64,000 bases of DNA from Oceanicola sp. (GTDB taxonomy: Bacteria > Pseudomonadota > Alphaproteobacteria > Rhodobacterales > Rhodobacteraceae), in contig CP051231.1 of assembly GCA_017792405.1 (NCBI GenBank), positions 2,110,458 to 2,174,457 of the forward strand, in the 5' to 3' direction. Each line of letters opens with the position of its first letter. Within the stretch, counting starts at the first letter, position 1. A program made the position numbers and the translations under genes. The notes beneath the pieces are model-generated. The model was not told the origin of the DNA and did no database searches. It worked only from the letters and a program-made list of their open reading frames with translations. This document shows positions 47,467-56,583 of this stretch, piece by piece.

Positions 47467-49167
47467 TCAGCTGATGAGCGCGTGGTAGGCCGCCTGCCGG
47501 TCCACCAACTCGTCATGAGTGCCCATCTCCACGATCCGGCCCTGATCGAGCACGATGATGCGGTCGGCGTGGCGGATGGTGTTGAGCCGGTGGGCGATGG
47601 TCAGCGTCGTGCGCCCTTCGGAGAGCCGGGTCAGCGCCGCCTGCACCTCGCGCTCGGTGCCCCGGTCGAGTGCCGAGGTCGCCTCATCCAGCAGCAGGAT
47701 CGGCGGGTTCTTCAGGAACACACGCGCAATCGCCACCCGCTGCCGCTGCCCGCCCGAAAGCATGACCCCGCGCTCGCCGACCATCGTGTCCAGCCCGTCC
47801 GGCAACTCGCGCACCAGCCCGCCGAGCTGCGCGTTCTCCACCGCCGCCATGATCTCAGCCTCATCGGCCTCGAGCGCGCCATAGGCAATGTTCTCGCGCA
47901 GGGTGCCGCCGAAGAGGAACACATCCTGGCTGACCAGCCCGACCTGACTGCGCAGCGACGCCAGCGTCATCTCGCGGATCGGCATGCCGTCAATCCGGAT
48001 CTTGCCCGTGCTGGGCTCGTAGAACCGCGGCACCAGTGCGGCCAGCGTCGTCTTGCCCGCGCCGGAGTGGCCCACCAGCGCCACCTGTTCGCCGGGGGCG
48101 ATCTCGAGGCTGATGTCATGCAGCACACCGCGCGCGCCGTCATAGGCAAAGCTCACCTTGTCGAAGCTGATCGCCCCGGTCAGCGCAGGCGCCTCATGCG
48201 CGCCCTCGGCATCGGTGATCTCCGGGGCGGTGTTCATCAGTTCGAGGTAACGGCGGAAGCCCGCGATCCCGCGCGGGTAAAGTTCCAGCACCGCCGCGAT
48301 CTTCTCCAGTGGGCGAAAGAACACGCCGACCAGCAGCAGGAAGGCCACGTAGGAGCCGGTGCTGAGGCTGCCCTGAAACACGTAGCCCGCGCCGACGACC
48401 ATCACCACCACCTGCACCACCCGCAGCCCCATGTAATGCAGCGCGGTGACGCCCGCCATGATCCTGTAGGCCTCCAGCTTGGTGGTGCGGTACCGGGTGT
48501 TGTCCTCGCCAAAGAGCGCCCGCTCATGCGGCTCGTTGGTGAAGGCCTGCACCACGCGGATGCCGCCGATGCTCTCCTCCAACCGCACGTTGAATGCCCC
48601 GACCCGGGCATAGATCGCCTGCCACGCCCGGGTCATCCGCCCGCCGTAGTGGGCGAGCAGCCAGGCCATGACCGGCACGATGACAAGGGTGATGAGCGCC
48701 AGTTGCGGATGCAGCCAGAGCATCAGGGCAAAGGCCCCGATAAAGGTCATGATCGCGATGAACAGGTCTTCCGGCCCGTGGTGGGCAACCTCGCCGATCT
48801 CTTCGAGGTCGCGCGTCACCCGCGCCACCAGCTTGCCGGTCTCGGCCCGGTCGAACCACGACCAACTGAGCCGCGTGAGCCGGTCGAACGCACGCGCCCG
48901 CATCTCGGTCTCGATGTTGATGCCCAGCATGTGGCCCCAATAGGTCACGATCGCCATGAGCACCGTGTTGATCACGTAAACCGCCACCAACCCGCCCGCC
49001 GCCAGAACGGTCAGCGCCCAGTCGCCCTGCGGCAACAACGTGTCGATGAACCCCGCAATGGCCAACGGAAAAGCCAGCTCCAGCAGGCCCGAGGCAACCG
49101 CACAGCCGAAGTCGAGCCAGAACAGCCGCATGTGCGGGCGATAGTAGTCGAAGAAAAGGCGGATCAT
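47467..49167 (-). CDS. ABC exporter, fused permease and ATPase
   Basis: 566 residues from the ATG at 49167. Six transmembrane helices (about residues 15-310) precede an ATPase domain with Walker A GHSGAGKTT, signature LSGGQRQRVAIARVF and Walker B LLLDEATSALD. This is a half-transporter of the MsbA/multidrug type, working as homodimer. The start with FFDYYRPHMRLFWLD suits the cytosolic elbow helix. Substrate unknown (lipid, drug or peptide). Upstream lie a 160-base gap and the tRNA-Ser gene. Confidence 0.93.
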   Translation of the reverse strand: MIRLFFDYYRPHMRLFWLDFGCAVASGLLELAFPLAIAGFIDTLLPQGDWALTVLAAGGLVAVYVINTVLMAIVTYWGHMLGINIETEMRARAFDRLTRLSWSWFDRAETGKLVARVTRDLEEIGEVAHHGPEDLFIAIMTFIGAFALMLWLHPQLALITLVIVPVMAWLLAHYGGRMTRAWQAIYARVGAFNVRLEESIGGIRVVQAFTNEPHERALFGEDNTRYRTTKLEAYRIMAGVTALHYMGLRVVQVVVMVVGAGYVFQGSLSTGSYVAFLLLVGVFFRPLEKIAAVLELYPRGIAGFRRYLELMNTAPEITDAEGAHEAPALTGAISFDKVSFAYDGARGVLHDISLEIAPGEQVALVGHSGAGKTTLAALVPRFYEPSTGKIRIDGMPIREMTLASLRSQVGLVSQDVFLFGGTLRENIAYGALEADEAEIMAAVENAQLGGLVRELPDGLDTMVGERGVMLSGGQRQRVAIARVFLKNPPILLLDEATSALDRGTEREVQAALTRLSEGRTTLTIAHRLNTIRHADRIIVLDQGRIVEMGTHDELVDRQAAYHALIS

Positions 49168-49331
49168 GGGGCGAGGATGTGTAGCACCCTCCCCTCTTAG
49201 GCTGACCGTGGAGGGACTACCAGAAACGAAATGCACCCCTCGCATAATCAGGCCGCCCAACGCCGAATCCGCAGACTATCCACAAGGGCTTTTGCCTATA
49301 GCCGGGCCAAACTCTCATGGAACGGTGATAG

Positions 49332-49421
49332 TGGCGGAGGAGGTGGGATTCGAACCCACGGTACGCTTTCACGCACGCCGGTTTTCAAGACCGGTGCATT
49401 CGACCACTCTGCCACTCCTCC
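49332..49421 (-). tRNA. tRNA-Ser (anticodon UGA)
   Basis: On the minus strand the acceptor stem is GGAGGAG with CTCCTCC, followed by G and an encoded CCA (49334-49332). The anticodon loop is CTTGAAA with TGA closed by CCGGT/ACCGG, there is a long variable arm as in class II tRNAs, and GGTTCGAATCCC forms the T arm. Length 90 with CCA. Confidence 0.97.
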
Positions 49422-49628
49422 GGCGGGTCTGATGCTGGTAAAACCCCGCCGTGGGGGAAAAGGCAACACCCCTCACGCCAATTTTTGCTTGGCTCCGATA
49501 TCCCGGGTTTCCATGCGCCCTTCACCTATGTATTGTGACGTTCGAGAGCAGTTCAGCCGGGCAAACCGGCGGCAAAAAATGCGATGGCGGGCAAAGACCC
49601 GACCACTCGGCGGACAAAGGGGCGAAGC

Positions 49629-50723
49629 ATGGGCAAGGGCAAACTCCTTCATGTAGGCGTGATTTCCGTGTCGGTTCTGGCACTCGCGGCTTGTGAGGAT
49701 GGCACGGGGCTGAAACTCGGTGCCAAGAAGGCCGATGGCGCGGAGGTCTCCGCTGCGGCGAGCCGTCCGGCGGCGACGAAGCTGGTGGAGCGCGATGTCG
49801 AGGCGCCCGAGGTCTTTTCCAAGAACGAAGACGGTCTTTGGGATGGCCGCCCCTCGCTGGGCGGTGTCTGGATCGCCCATCCGGATGTGAAAGAGCCCGA
49901 GCGGGTGATCATCCGCAACCAGTCCAACGGCAAGTTCGTGATCGGCGCCCTCTTCAAGCGCGAGCGTGACAACCCGGGGCCGAAGCTTCAGGTCTCCTCC
50001 GATGCGGCCAATGCGCTGGGCGTGCTGCCCGGTGCGCCGACCAAGCTGAGCGTTGTGGCGCTGGTGCGCGAGGAAGTGCCCGAGCAGGCGCCCGCCGCTG
50101 CGGCCCCTGCCGCCGCTGCAGTCGACGCCGAAACCATCGCCGAGCCCGAAGCGATCCAGCAGAAGTCGCTCGATGCGCCGCTGGCCGCCGCTGAAGCTGC
50201 TATTGCCGCCGCCGAAAGCACCGGCACCGCAGGGGCCGATGCGGCCATTGAGACTGCAGCTGCCCCGACACCCCAGCCGGAAAAGGCCAAGAAGGGCTTC
50301 TGGCAGCGCCTGAAGGGCAAGAAATCGCAGCGCGCCAAGGCCGATGCGACCATCGCTGCCGCGCCGGATGCGGCCGCCCCCACGGCGCCCGCCGGCGTGG
50401 CCACCCCAGAGATTTCCGCCGCCCCGCTGGCGCCCACGGCAGCCGCCGCGACCGCAACGGCTCCCAAGGCCGCCGGTCCCAAGCCCTCGGGCGGCAAGAA
50501 CTACGTTCAGATCGGGATCTTCTCGGTCGAGGAAAACGCAAATCGCACCGCTGCCAACATGCGCAAGTCCGGTGTGGTGCCCACCGTCTACGAGCAGCAG
50601 TCCGCCGGAAAGACCTTCTGGCGCGTTGTGATCGGCCCTGCGCATAGTGCCGCCGATCGCGCGGTGCTTCTCGAAAAAGTTAAGGCGATGGGCTTCCAGG
50701 ATGCGTATTTTGTGACGAACTGA
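49629..50723 (+). CDS. SPOR-domain lipoprotein (RlpA-like)
   Basis: 364 residues from the ATG at 49629 with AAAGGGG ahead. The signal ends in the lipobox LAAC, so it is a lipoprotein. Residues about 75-155 (VIIRNQSNGKFVIGALFKRERDNPGPKL and then DAANALG) resemble the end of an RlpA double-psi beta-barrel. A long Ala-rich linker follows, with a basic KKGFWQRLKGKK patch. The last 75 residues form a SPOR domain (YVQIGIFSVEENANRTAANM), which binds denuded peptidoglycan at division sites. It is upstream of a D,D-carboxypeptidase, consistent with cell-wall work. Confidence 0.85.
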   Translation: MGKGKLLHVGVISVSVLALAACEDGTGLKLGAKKADGAEVSAAASRPAATKLVERDVEAPEVFSKNEDGLWDGRPSLGGVWIAHPDVKEPERVIIRNQSNGKFVIGALFKRERDNPGPKLQVSSDAANALGVLPGAPTKLSVVALVREEVPEQAPAAAAPAAAAVDAETIAEPEAIQQKSLDAPLAAAEAAIAAAESTGTAGADAAIETAAAPTPQPEKAKKGFWQRLKGKKSQRAKADATIAAAPDAAAPTAPAGVATPEISAAPLAPTAAAATATAPKAAGPKPSGGKNYVQIGIFSVEENANRTAANMRKSGVVPTVYEQQSAGKTFWRVVIGPAHSAADRAVLLEKVKAMGFQDAYFVTN

Positions 50724-50812
50724 GGCGGGACTCAGCCAAAGCAGCCACTCCCGCCCTGCACCACCCCCGGCACCCTCACGCCGGGGCCGGACAGGAAAGG
50801 ACATCCGCCCCC

Positions 50813-51976
50813 ATGCTTCGCCTCCACGGCCTCGCAACCCTGATCGCCGCCGCGGTGATCGCCGCCGCCACCACTGCCGCCGCCGCCTTCGAGACCCGCG
50901 CCACTTCGGCCTGGGTGGTCGATGAGACGACCGGCACGATCCTGCTATCGAAAAACGCCGACACCGCTCTGCCCCCGGCCAGCATGTCAAAGCTGATGAC
51001 GCTGAACATGCTCTTCGAGGCCCTGCGCGACGGGCGGGTGACGCTGGACACCACCTTTACCGTCAGCGAGCGCGCCAAGAATATGGGCGGCTCGTCGATG
51101 TTCCTGAACACCACTGACAGGCCCTCTGTTGAGCAGCTGATCCAGGGGATCGTGGTGCAATCGGGCAATGACGCCTGCGTCGTGGTGGCCGAAGGGCTGG
51201 CTGGCACCGAAGACGGGTTTGCCCGGCTGATGAACGAGCGTGCCCGCGATCTGGGCATGGAGAATTCCACCTTCGCGAACGCCAGCGGCTGGCCCAACCC
51301 GGGGCAGCGCATGTCGATGCACGACCTCGGCATTCTGGCGCTGCGGCTGATCCGCGAGTTCCCCGAATACTACGGCTACTTCGGCATGGAGAAGTTCGTG
51401 TTCGACGGGCGGGTGCCGACCAATCACAACAACCGCAACCCGCTGCTGAAGCTCGGGATCGGGGCGGACGGGCTGAAGACCGGCCACACCACCGAAGCGG
51501 GCTATGGCCTCGTCGGATCGGCCAAGCAGGGCAACCGCCGCATCGTCTTTGTCATCACCGGCCTGCCTTCCGAGGATGCCCGCAAGCAGGAGGCGATCAA
51601 TATCGTCAACTGGGCCTTCCGGCAGTTCGTGCAGAAGACCGTTGCCGATGAGGGCACCCGCATCGCCGAAGCACCTGTCTGGATGGGCGCGGAGCCGCGC
51701 GTCGGCCTCGTGCTGGCCAATGATCTCGACGTGCTGATGCCCGCGCTGGCGCAGGACCGGCTGGAAGCCGAAGTCAGCTATGAAGGCCCGCTGCGCGCGC
51801 CTGTGGCGGCTGGCGACGAGGTCGCCAGCCTCACCGTGACTCTGCCCGACATGGAGGCGATCACCGTGCCTCTGGTGGCAGAGCGCGACATCCCGAAGGG
51901 CGGCTTCCTGCCCCGGATCAAAACGGCGGCGGGCGTGCTGATGAAGCAATTTGCCGGGCAGGCCGCGCCGCAATAG
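50813..51976 (+). CDS. D-alanyl-D-alanine carboxypeptidase (PBP5/6-type)
   Basis: 387 residues with a signal peptide (ending TAAAA). The three penicillin-binding motifs are present: SxxK (S57-MS-K60), SGN (about 118-120) and KTG (about 222-224). The C-terminal beta domain ends with a weakly amphipathic helix (LPRIKTAAGVLMKQFAG) that may anchor it to the inner membrane. It trims the terminal D-Ala from peptidoglycan stem peptides. The gap to the SPOR gene holds a GC hairpin (50765-50786) without T-run. Confidence 0.93.
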   Translation: MLRLHGLATLIAAAVIAAATTAAAAFETRATSAWVVDETTGTILLSKNADTALPPASMSKLMTLNMLFEALRDGRVTLDTTFTVSERAKNMGGSSMFLNTTDRPSVEQLIQGIVVQSGNDACVVVAEGLAGTEDGFARLMNERARDLGMENSTFANASGWPNPGQRMSMHDLGILALRLIREFPEYYGYFGMEKFVFDGRVPTNHNNRNPLLKLGIGADGLKTGHTTEAGYGLVGSAKQGNRRIVFVITGLPSEDARKQEAINIVNWAFRQFVQKTVADEGTRIAEAPVWMGAEPRVGLVLANDLDVLMPALAQDRLEAEVSYEGPLRAPVAAGDEVASLTVTLPDMEAITVPLVAERDIPKGGFLPRIKTAAGVLMKQFAGQAAPQ

Positions 51977-52066
51977 GGCGCCTCAAAGCGGCGGGGCGCG
52001 CACCGCCTCCCGTCCCGCAGGCAACGCCTTCCAACGCGCCTGCTGCGCGGTTTGAGGCCGGGCACT

Positions 52067-52087
52067 GGAGTATTTTCAGCAAGAAAA
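52067..52087 (+). repeat. intergenic GGAGTATTTTCAGCAAGAAAA element, copy 1
   Basis: The 21-base AT-rich sequence lies 91 bases after the carboxypeptidase stop in the gap before tmk. Nearly the same sequence occurs at 56525-56545 and a variant on the minus strand at 56584-56605, each time beyond the 3' end of a gene. Function unknown. Confidence 0.65.
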
Positions 52088-52165
52088 CGCAGCATGCACC
52101 GCCCTGCTTATTTTCTGGCTCCAAACATCTCCCGCCGGAGCCCTCAAATCTCGTCTGGCGAGCGG

Positions 52166-52193
52166 TTTGCGCCTGCAAGAGCCTCGGTATAAC
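52166..52193 (+). promoter_or_regulatory. promoter of tmk
   Basis: TTTGCG (52166-52171), 16 bases, TATAAC (52188-52193). The -10 lies only nine bases before the tmk ATG at 52202, so transcription would begin at or within two bases of the start codon. No Shine-Dalgarno sequence is visible there. Confidence 0.5.
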
Positions 52194-52201
52194 GTCCGCG
52201 C

Positions 52202-52831
52202 ATGACGCAGCCTCACGGGTTCTTCATCACCCTCGAAGGGATTGACGGCGCCGGGAAATCCACCCAAGCGCGGGCGCTTGGCGCGTGGGCCGAGAGCGAG
52301 GGTCGCAAGGTCGTTTTGACCCGCGAACCCGGCGGCTCTGCAGGCGCCGAGGAGATCCGCCGCCTTCTGGTGGAAGGCGCGCCGGACCGCTGGTCTGGCG
52401 AGACAGAAACGCTGCTCTTCACCGCCGCGCGGCGCGACCATCTGGAGCGCGTCATAACCCCCGCCCTCGCCGCGGGCAAGGTGGTGATATCCGACCGTTT
52501 CGCCGATTCAACCCGCGTCTATCAAGGCGCCGCACGCGGCGAGCTGCGTGAGTTCGTCGACGCGCTCCACACCCTCGCCATCGGGCGCGAGCCGGATCTC
52601 ACCCTCATTCTCGACATGGACCCGGAGGTGGCGCTGGCCCGTGGCCTCGCCCGCGCCTCCGGCGAGGACCGCTTCGAGGAGGAGGGCCTCGCCTTTCAGC
52701 AGAAGCTCCGTGCCGGGTTCCTCGCGCTGGCCGAGGCCAACCCCGCCCGCTGCCGCCTGATCGACGCGGGCCGCCCCGCCGAGGCGATCACTGCCGATGT
52801 CATCACCGCCGTCCGGGAGCATATGCGATGA
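52202..52831 (+). CDS. tmk: thymidylate kinase
   Basis: 209 residues. P-loop GIDGAGKST (13-21), the substrate-binding DRFADST segment (about 97-103) and the LID region around RASGEDRFEEE are all typical. It phosphorylates dTMP to dTDP. Its stop overlaps the holB start (ATGA, 52828-52831), the tmk-holB arrangement common in bacteria. The likely leaderless mRNA is described under the promoter. Confidence 0.96.
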   Translation: MTQPHGFFITLEGIDGAGKSTQARALGAWAESEGRKVVLTREPGGSAGAEEIRRLLVEGAPDRWSGETETLLFTAARRDHLERVITPALAAGKVVISDRFADSTRVYQGAARGELREFVDALHTLAIGREPDLTLILDMDPEVALARGLARASGEDRFEEEGLAFQQKLRAGFLALAEANPARCRLIDAGRPAEAITADVITAVREHMR

Positions 52832-53988
52832 GCGCCGCGCCCCTTGGTGTGGCTGAAGAGTTGCCCGAGGCCGACCGCCTTGGCGACTACCCGCACCCGC
52901 GCCATACCGAAACCCTCTATGGGCAGGAAGAGGCCGAGGCCCGCTTTCTCGCCGCCTTCAACTCCGGCCGCCTGCCTCATGCCTGGCTCATCACCGGGCC
53001 GCGCGGCATCGGCAAGGCGACTCTCGCTTGGCGCATCGCCCGCTTCCTGATCTCCCAGCCTCTCGATGACGGCGGCGGCCTCTTCGGGGAGCCGGACAAG
53101 CCAGAGACCCTCGCGGTCGACCCCAACCACCCGGTTGCCCGCCGTATCACCGCGGGCTCCGAGGGCAACCTCATGCTGCTCCGCCGGAAATGGGTAGAAA
53201 AGCCCGCCCCCGCCCGGTTCAAGACCGTGATCGACGTGGAGAGCACCCGCGAGCTGAAGCGTTTCTTTGCCTATTCCGCTGCCGAGAAGGCGCGGCGCGT
53301 GGTGCTCATCGACTCCGTCGACGAGATGAACGCCTCCGCCGCCAACGCCGTGCTCAAAGTGCTGGAGGAGCCGCCCGAGAACACCGTTCTCCTGCTCATC
53401 TCCCACGCGCCCGCCTCGCTGCTGCCCACCATCCGCTCGCGCTGCCAGATCCTGCCCTGTGCTTCGCTCTCAGAGGCCTCGCTCACCGCCGCCCTGCGTG
53501 GCGCCGGAGCCGAGCCGCCGGAAGACCCGGTGCAACGCGCCGCGCTCTCTGCGCTCTCGGAGGGTTCGGTGGCCACCGCCCTGCAACTGATCGACGACGA
53601 GGGCCTCACGCTCTACGCCGCGCTGGTCGCGCTTTTCCGCGACCTGCCCCGGCTCGACCGCCCCGCCACCCTCGCGCTGGCGGCCAAATGCAGCGGGCGC
53701 GATGCCGCCGACCGCTTCCGCCTCACCGTGCGCCTGATCGACACGCTGCTCGCCCGCACCGCCCGTACCGGCGCGCTCGGCCCTCCCGCGCCAGAGGCCG
53801 CGCCCGGCGAGGCCGCCCTGCTCGCCCGCCTCGCCCCCGATACCACCCGCGCCCGCGCATGGGCCGAACTGGCCGCCACGCTGGGCGCCCGCGCCCGCGC
53901 TGGCGCGGCGGTGAACCTTGACGCCCCGGCCCTCATCACGGATATCTGCCTCAAGATCTCGGATGCCGCCGCCTCCATGCGGCTCTGA
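52828..53988 (+). CDS. holB: DNA polymerase III delta' subunit
   Basis: 386 residues. AAA+ domain with Walker A GPRGIGKA (57-64), RRVVLIDSVDEMNASAANAVLKVLEEPP as Walker B and sensor region, and SRCQ as the arginine-finger motif. It works in the clamp-loader complex. It follows tmk with a 4-base overlap and precedes tatD by 25 bases; the three are often neighbours in Alphaproteobacteria. Confidence 0.94.
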   Translation: MSAAPLGVAEELPEADRLGDYPHPRHTETLYGQEEAEARFLAAFNSGRLPHAWLITGPRGIGKATLAWRIARFLISQPLDDGGGLFGEPDKPETLAVDPNHPVARRITAGSEGNLMLLRRKWVEKPAPARFKTVIDVESTRELKRFFAYSAAEKARRVVLIDSVDEMNASAANAVLKVLEEPPENTVLLLISHAPASLLPTIRSRCQILPCASLSEASLTAALRGAGAEPPEDPVQRAALSALSEGSVATALQLIDDEGLTLYAALVALFRDLPRLDRPATLALAAKCSGRDAADRFRLTVRLIDTLLARTARTGALGPPAPEAAPGEAALLARLAPDTTRARAWAELAATLGARARAGAAVNLDAPALITDICLKISDAAASMRL

Positions 53989-54013
53989 GCCAAACCACCC
54001 AAGCCCGAGCCCC

Positions 54014-54799
54014 ATGCCCCCAATCATCACCGACAGCCATTGCCACCTCGATTTTCCCGACTTCGAGGGCGAATTGCCCGAGGTCATCGAACGGGCCAAG
54101 GCCGCCGGAGTGGGCAGAATGGTGACGATCTGCACCAAGCGCGCCGGGCTGGCGAATGTGCAGGCCATTTCCGATACTTACGATCAAGTCTTCCACGCCT
54201 TCGGCATCCACCCGATGAGTGTGGCGGGCGAGCCGCTGATTACCGTAGATGAGCTGAAGGCCGCCACCGCCCACCCCAAATGTGTGGGCATTGGCGAGAC
54301 CGGCCTCGATTATCACTACACCGCCGAGAGCGCCGAGGTGCAGCAGACCTCGCTGCGCCTCCACATCGAGGCCGCCCGCGAAACCGGCCTGCCGCTGATC
54401 ATCCACGCCCGCGCCGCCGATGACGACATGGCCGCCATCCTGCGCGAGGGCTACGAGGATGGGCCTTACAGCTGCGTCATGCATTGCTTCAGCTCCTCTG
54501 CAGAGCTGGCAAAGGCCGCGCTCGATCTCGGCTTCTACCTCTCCATGTCCGGCATCGCCGCCTTCCCCAAGAGTCAGGAACTGCGCGATATCTTCGCCGC
54601 CGCCCCACTCGACCGAGTGCTGGTGGAAACCGACAGCCCCTACCTCGCCCCCCCGCCCCACCGCGGCAAACGCAACGAGCCCGCCTATACCGCCCATACC
54701 GCCAAGGTCGGCGCAGAGGTCTTCGGCCTCAGCTATGAGGATTTCGCCGCCGCGACCGAGGCCAACTTCGAGCGGCTCTTCAGCAAGGTCGCCGCGTGA
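54014..54799 (+). CDS. tatD: TatD-family metal-dependent DNase
   Basis: 261 residues from the ATG at 54014. Metal ligands are H9 and H11 (DSHCHLDF), the Glu in GIGETGLDYH (near residue 95), His in LIIHARAADDD and VMHCFSSS, and Asp in ETDSPYLAP near residue 205. Enzymes of this family have 3'-5' exonuclease/deoxyribonuclease activity and may act in DNA repair or in processing D-aminoacyl-tRNA. The start codon of the next gene overlaps its stop (GTGA). Confidence 0.93.
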   Translation: MPPIITDSHCHLDFPDFEGELPEVIERAKAAGVGRMVTICTKRAGLANVQAISDTYDQVFHAFGIHPMSVAGEPLITVDELKAATAHPKCVGIGETGLDYHYTAESAEVQQTSLRLHIEAARETGLPLIIHARAADDDMAAILREGYEDGPYSCVMHCFSSSAELAKAALDLGFYLSMSGIAAFPKSQELRDIFAAAPLDRVLVETDSPYLAPPPHRGKRNEPAYTAHTAKVGAEVFGLSYEDFAAATEANFERLFSKVAA

Positions 54800-55590
54800 G
54801 CTATCGCTTCACCATCCTCGGCTGTGGCTCTTCGGGCGGCGTGCCACGCCTGCCAGACAACTGGGGCGATTGCGACCCGGACGAGCCTCGCAACCGCCGC
54901 ACCCGCTGCTCCCTGCTGGTGGAACGTGACGGCCTCGATGGCACCACGCGGGTGTTGATCGACACCTCGCCCGACCTGCGTGCGCAACTGCTCGATGCCA
55001 AGGTCGGCGCGCTCGACGGCGTTGCCTTTACCCACGCCCACGCCGACCATACCCACGGCCTCGATGACCTGCGCCAGATTGTCTACAACATGCGCAACCG
55101 GGTGAAGGTCTGGGCGGATGGCGCCACGACAGACGACCTGATCGCCCGCTTCGGCTATGCCTTCGTGCAACCGCCCGGCTCCGACTATCCGCCCATCCTC
55201 GACCTGCGCGCCATCGACGGACCCTTCACCGTGGAGGGCGCAGGCGGGCCGATCACCCTCGCCCCCTTCGAGGTGGAGCATGGAAGGATCGATGCGCTCG
55301 GCTTCCGCATCGGCGGGCTGGCCTACCTGCCGGATGTGTCCGACATCCCCGATGCCGCATGGCTCGCCCTGCAGGACCTCGACATCTGGGTGCTCGATGC
55401 GCTCCGCCGCGCGCCGCACCCCTCCCATGTGCACCTCGCCAAAGCGCTGGAGTGGATCGAACGCGCCGCGCCCCGGCAGGCCGTGCTCACCAACATGCAC
55501 ATCGACATGGATTACGCCGCCGTCGAGGCCGAAACCCCGGCCCATGTGACCCCCGCCTATGACGGCATGGTCCTGAGCCTGCCAGCATGA
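54796..55590 (+). CDS. MBL-fold metallo-hydrolase (PhnP-like)
   Basis: 264 residues with GTG start at 54796 overlapping the tatD stop (GTGA). The beta-lactamase-like metal motif is TH80-x-H82-x-D84-H85 (THAHADHTHG). Other ligands come from YLPDVSDIP and NMHIDMDY. The N-terminus FTILGCGSSGGVPR is that of the PhnP/YcbJ group of phosphodiesterases, which act on cyclic phosphates or similar esters. Substrate unknown; operon position with tatD is common in this class of bacteria. Confidence 0.88.
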   Translation: MSYRFTILGCGSSGGVPRLPDNWGDCDPDEPRNRRTRCSLLVERDGLDGTTRVLIDTSPDLRAQLLDAKVGALDGVAFTHAHADHTHGLDDLRQIVYNMRNRVKVWADGATTDDLIARFGYAFVQPPGSDYPPILDLRAIDGPFTVEGAGGPITLAPFEVEHGRIDALGFRIGGLAYLPDVSDIPDAAWLALQDLDIWVLDALRRAPHPSHVHLAKALEWIERAAPRQAVLTNMHIDMDYAAVEAETPAHVTPAYDGMVLSLPA

Positions 55591-56516
55591 GCGCGCTCAC
55601 CTCGGTCATCCTCCCGGTCTTCCTTGTCATCGGGTTCGGCTACCTCGCGGTCTGGAAGCTGAACTTCAAGCCCGAGGCGACCGATCTGCTGATGGGCTTC
55701 GCCCAGAACTTCTCGATCCCGCTCCTGCTCTTCGCCGCCATGACCCGGCTCGATCTGGCGGCGAGCTTCCAACCGGCGCTGCTGCTGTCGTTCTACGCGG
55801 GCGCCTTCGTCAGCTTCGCCGCAGGCATCGCGGGGGCGCGATTCATCTTCAAACGCGAGTGGGAGGATTCGGTCGTGATCGGCTTCGCCTGCCTCTTCTC
55901 CAACTCGCTGCTGCTGGGCCTGCCGATCACCGAGCGCGCCTATGGCGAGGAAGCGCTGACCGGCAACTACGCCATCATCGCCTTGCACGCCCCCGTTCTG
56001 CTGACCGCCGGCATCGTGGTGATGGAGTTCGCCCGCGCCCGCGAGGCGCCCCTCTCCGCCCTGCCGGGCCGCGTGGCACGCAACGTGTTTCGCAACGGCT
56101 TCATCATCGGCATCCTCGCCGGTCTCGCCGTCAACGTGACCGGCCTGCCGGTGCCGGCCGTCATCATGGACGCGGCCGATCTCATCGCCCGCGCCGGCCT
56201 GCCCGCAGCCCTCTTCGCCCTCGGCGGGGTGCTCTACCGCTACCGCCCCGAGGGCGATATCCGCGTGGCGCTGATGGTCTGCCTGCTGGCGCTCGGGTTG
56301 CATCCTGCCATCACATGGAGCCTCGCCCATCTCACTGGGGTCGACACCCCCGGCCTGCGTTCGGCCACCATCACCGCAGCCATGGCACCGGGCGTGAACG
56401 CCTATATCTTCGCCAATATGTATGATCGCGCAAAACGCGTGGCCGCCACCGCGGTGCTCTTCGCCACCGGCCTGACGATGCTCACGGCTTGGGGCTGGCT
56501 CACGCTGCTGCCGTAA
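55587..56516 (+). CDS. AEC-family transporter (auxin efflux carrier-like)
   Basis: 309 residues, ten hydrophobic helices in two groups of five split by a polar middle. The GxVVF-like helix breaks (PVFLVIGFGYLAV, LFALGGVLYRY, APGVNAYIFANMYDR) are those of the AEC/BASS-related family, which exports or imports organic acids such as malate or malonate. It overlaps the MBL gene (ATGA, 55587-55590). Last gene of the tmk-holB-tatD unit. Confidence 0.88.
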   Translation: MSALTSVILPVFLVIGFGYLAVWKLNFKPEATDLLMGFAQNFSIPLLLFAAMTRLDLAASFQPALLLSFYAGAFVSFAAGIAGARFIFKREWEDSVVIGFACLFSNSLLLGLPITERAYGEEALTGNYAIIALHAPVLLTAGIVVMEFARAREAPLSALPGRVARNVFRNGFIIGILAGLAVNVTGLPVPAVIMDAADLIARAGLPAALFALGGVLYRYRPEGDIRVALMVCLLALGLHPAITWSLAHLTGVDTPGLRSATITAAMAPGVNAYIFANMYDRAKRVAATAVLFATGLTMLTAWGWLTLLP

Positions 56517-56524
56517 GATTCCTT

Positions 56525-56545
56525 CGGGTATTTTCAGCAAGAAAG
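56525..56545 (+). repeat. intergenic TATTTTCAGCAAGAAA element, copy 2
   Basis: CGGGTATTTTCAGCAAGAAAG begins nine bases after the AEC transporter stop. It shares TATTTTCAGCAAGAAA with the copy at 52067-52087. Together with the hairpin at 56547-56569 it forms the 3' flank of this gene. Confidence 0.65.
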
Positions 56546-56546
56546 T

Positions 56547-56569
56547 GGACAATTCGATTCAAATTGTCC
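56547..56569. terminator. hairpin between convergent AEC transporter and ABC permease genes
   Basis: A perfect 8-bp stem GGACAATT/AATTGTCC with loop CGATTCA. No T-run, but it is placed between two convergent genes and between two opposed copies of the TATTT..AAGAAA element. Confidence 0.5.
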
Positions 56570-56583
56570 CCACAAGTCGTGCA

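Noticed and set aside
50765..50786. GC hairpin before the carboxypeptidase gene as terminator
   Set aside because: Stem present but no T-run, and it sits at the ribosome site of the next gene; not called.
49473..50990. 505-codon minus-strand frame opposite the SPOR lipoprotein gene
   Set aside because: A mirror of the Ala/Pro-rich linker on the other strand; low-complexity composition and no family motif, while the plus strand has a lipobox and SPOR domain.
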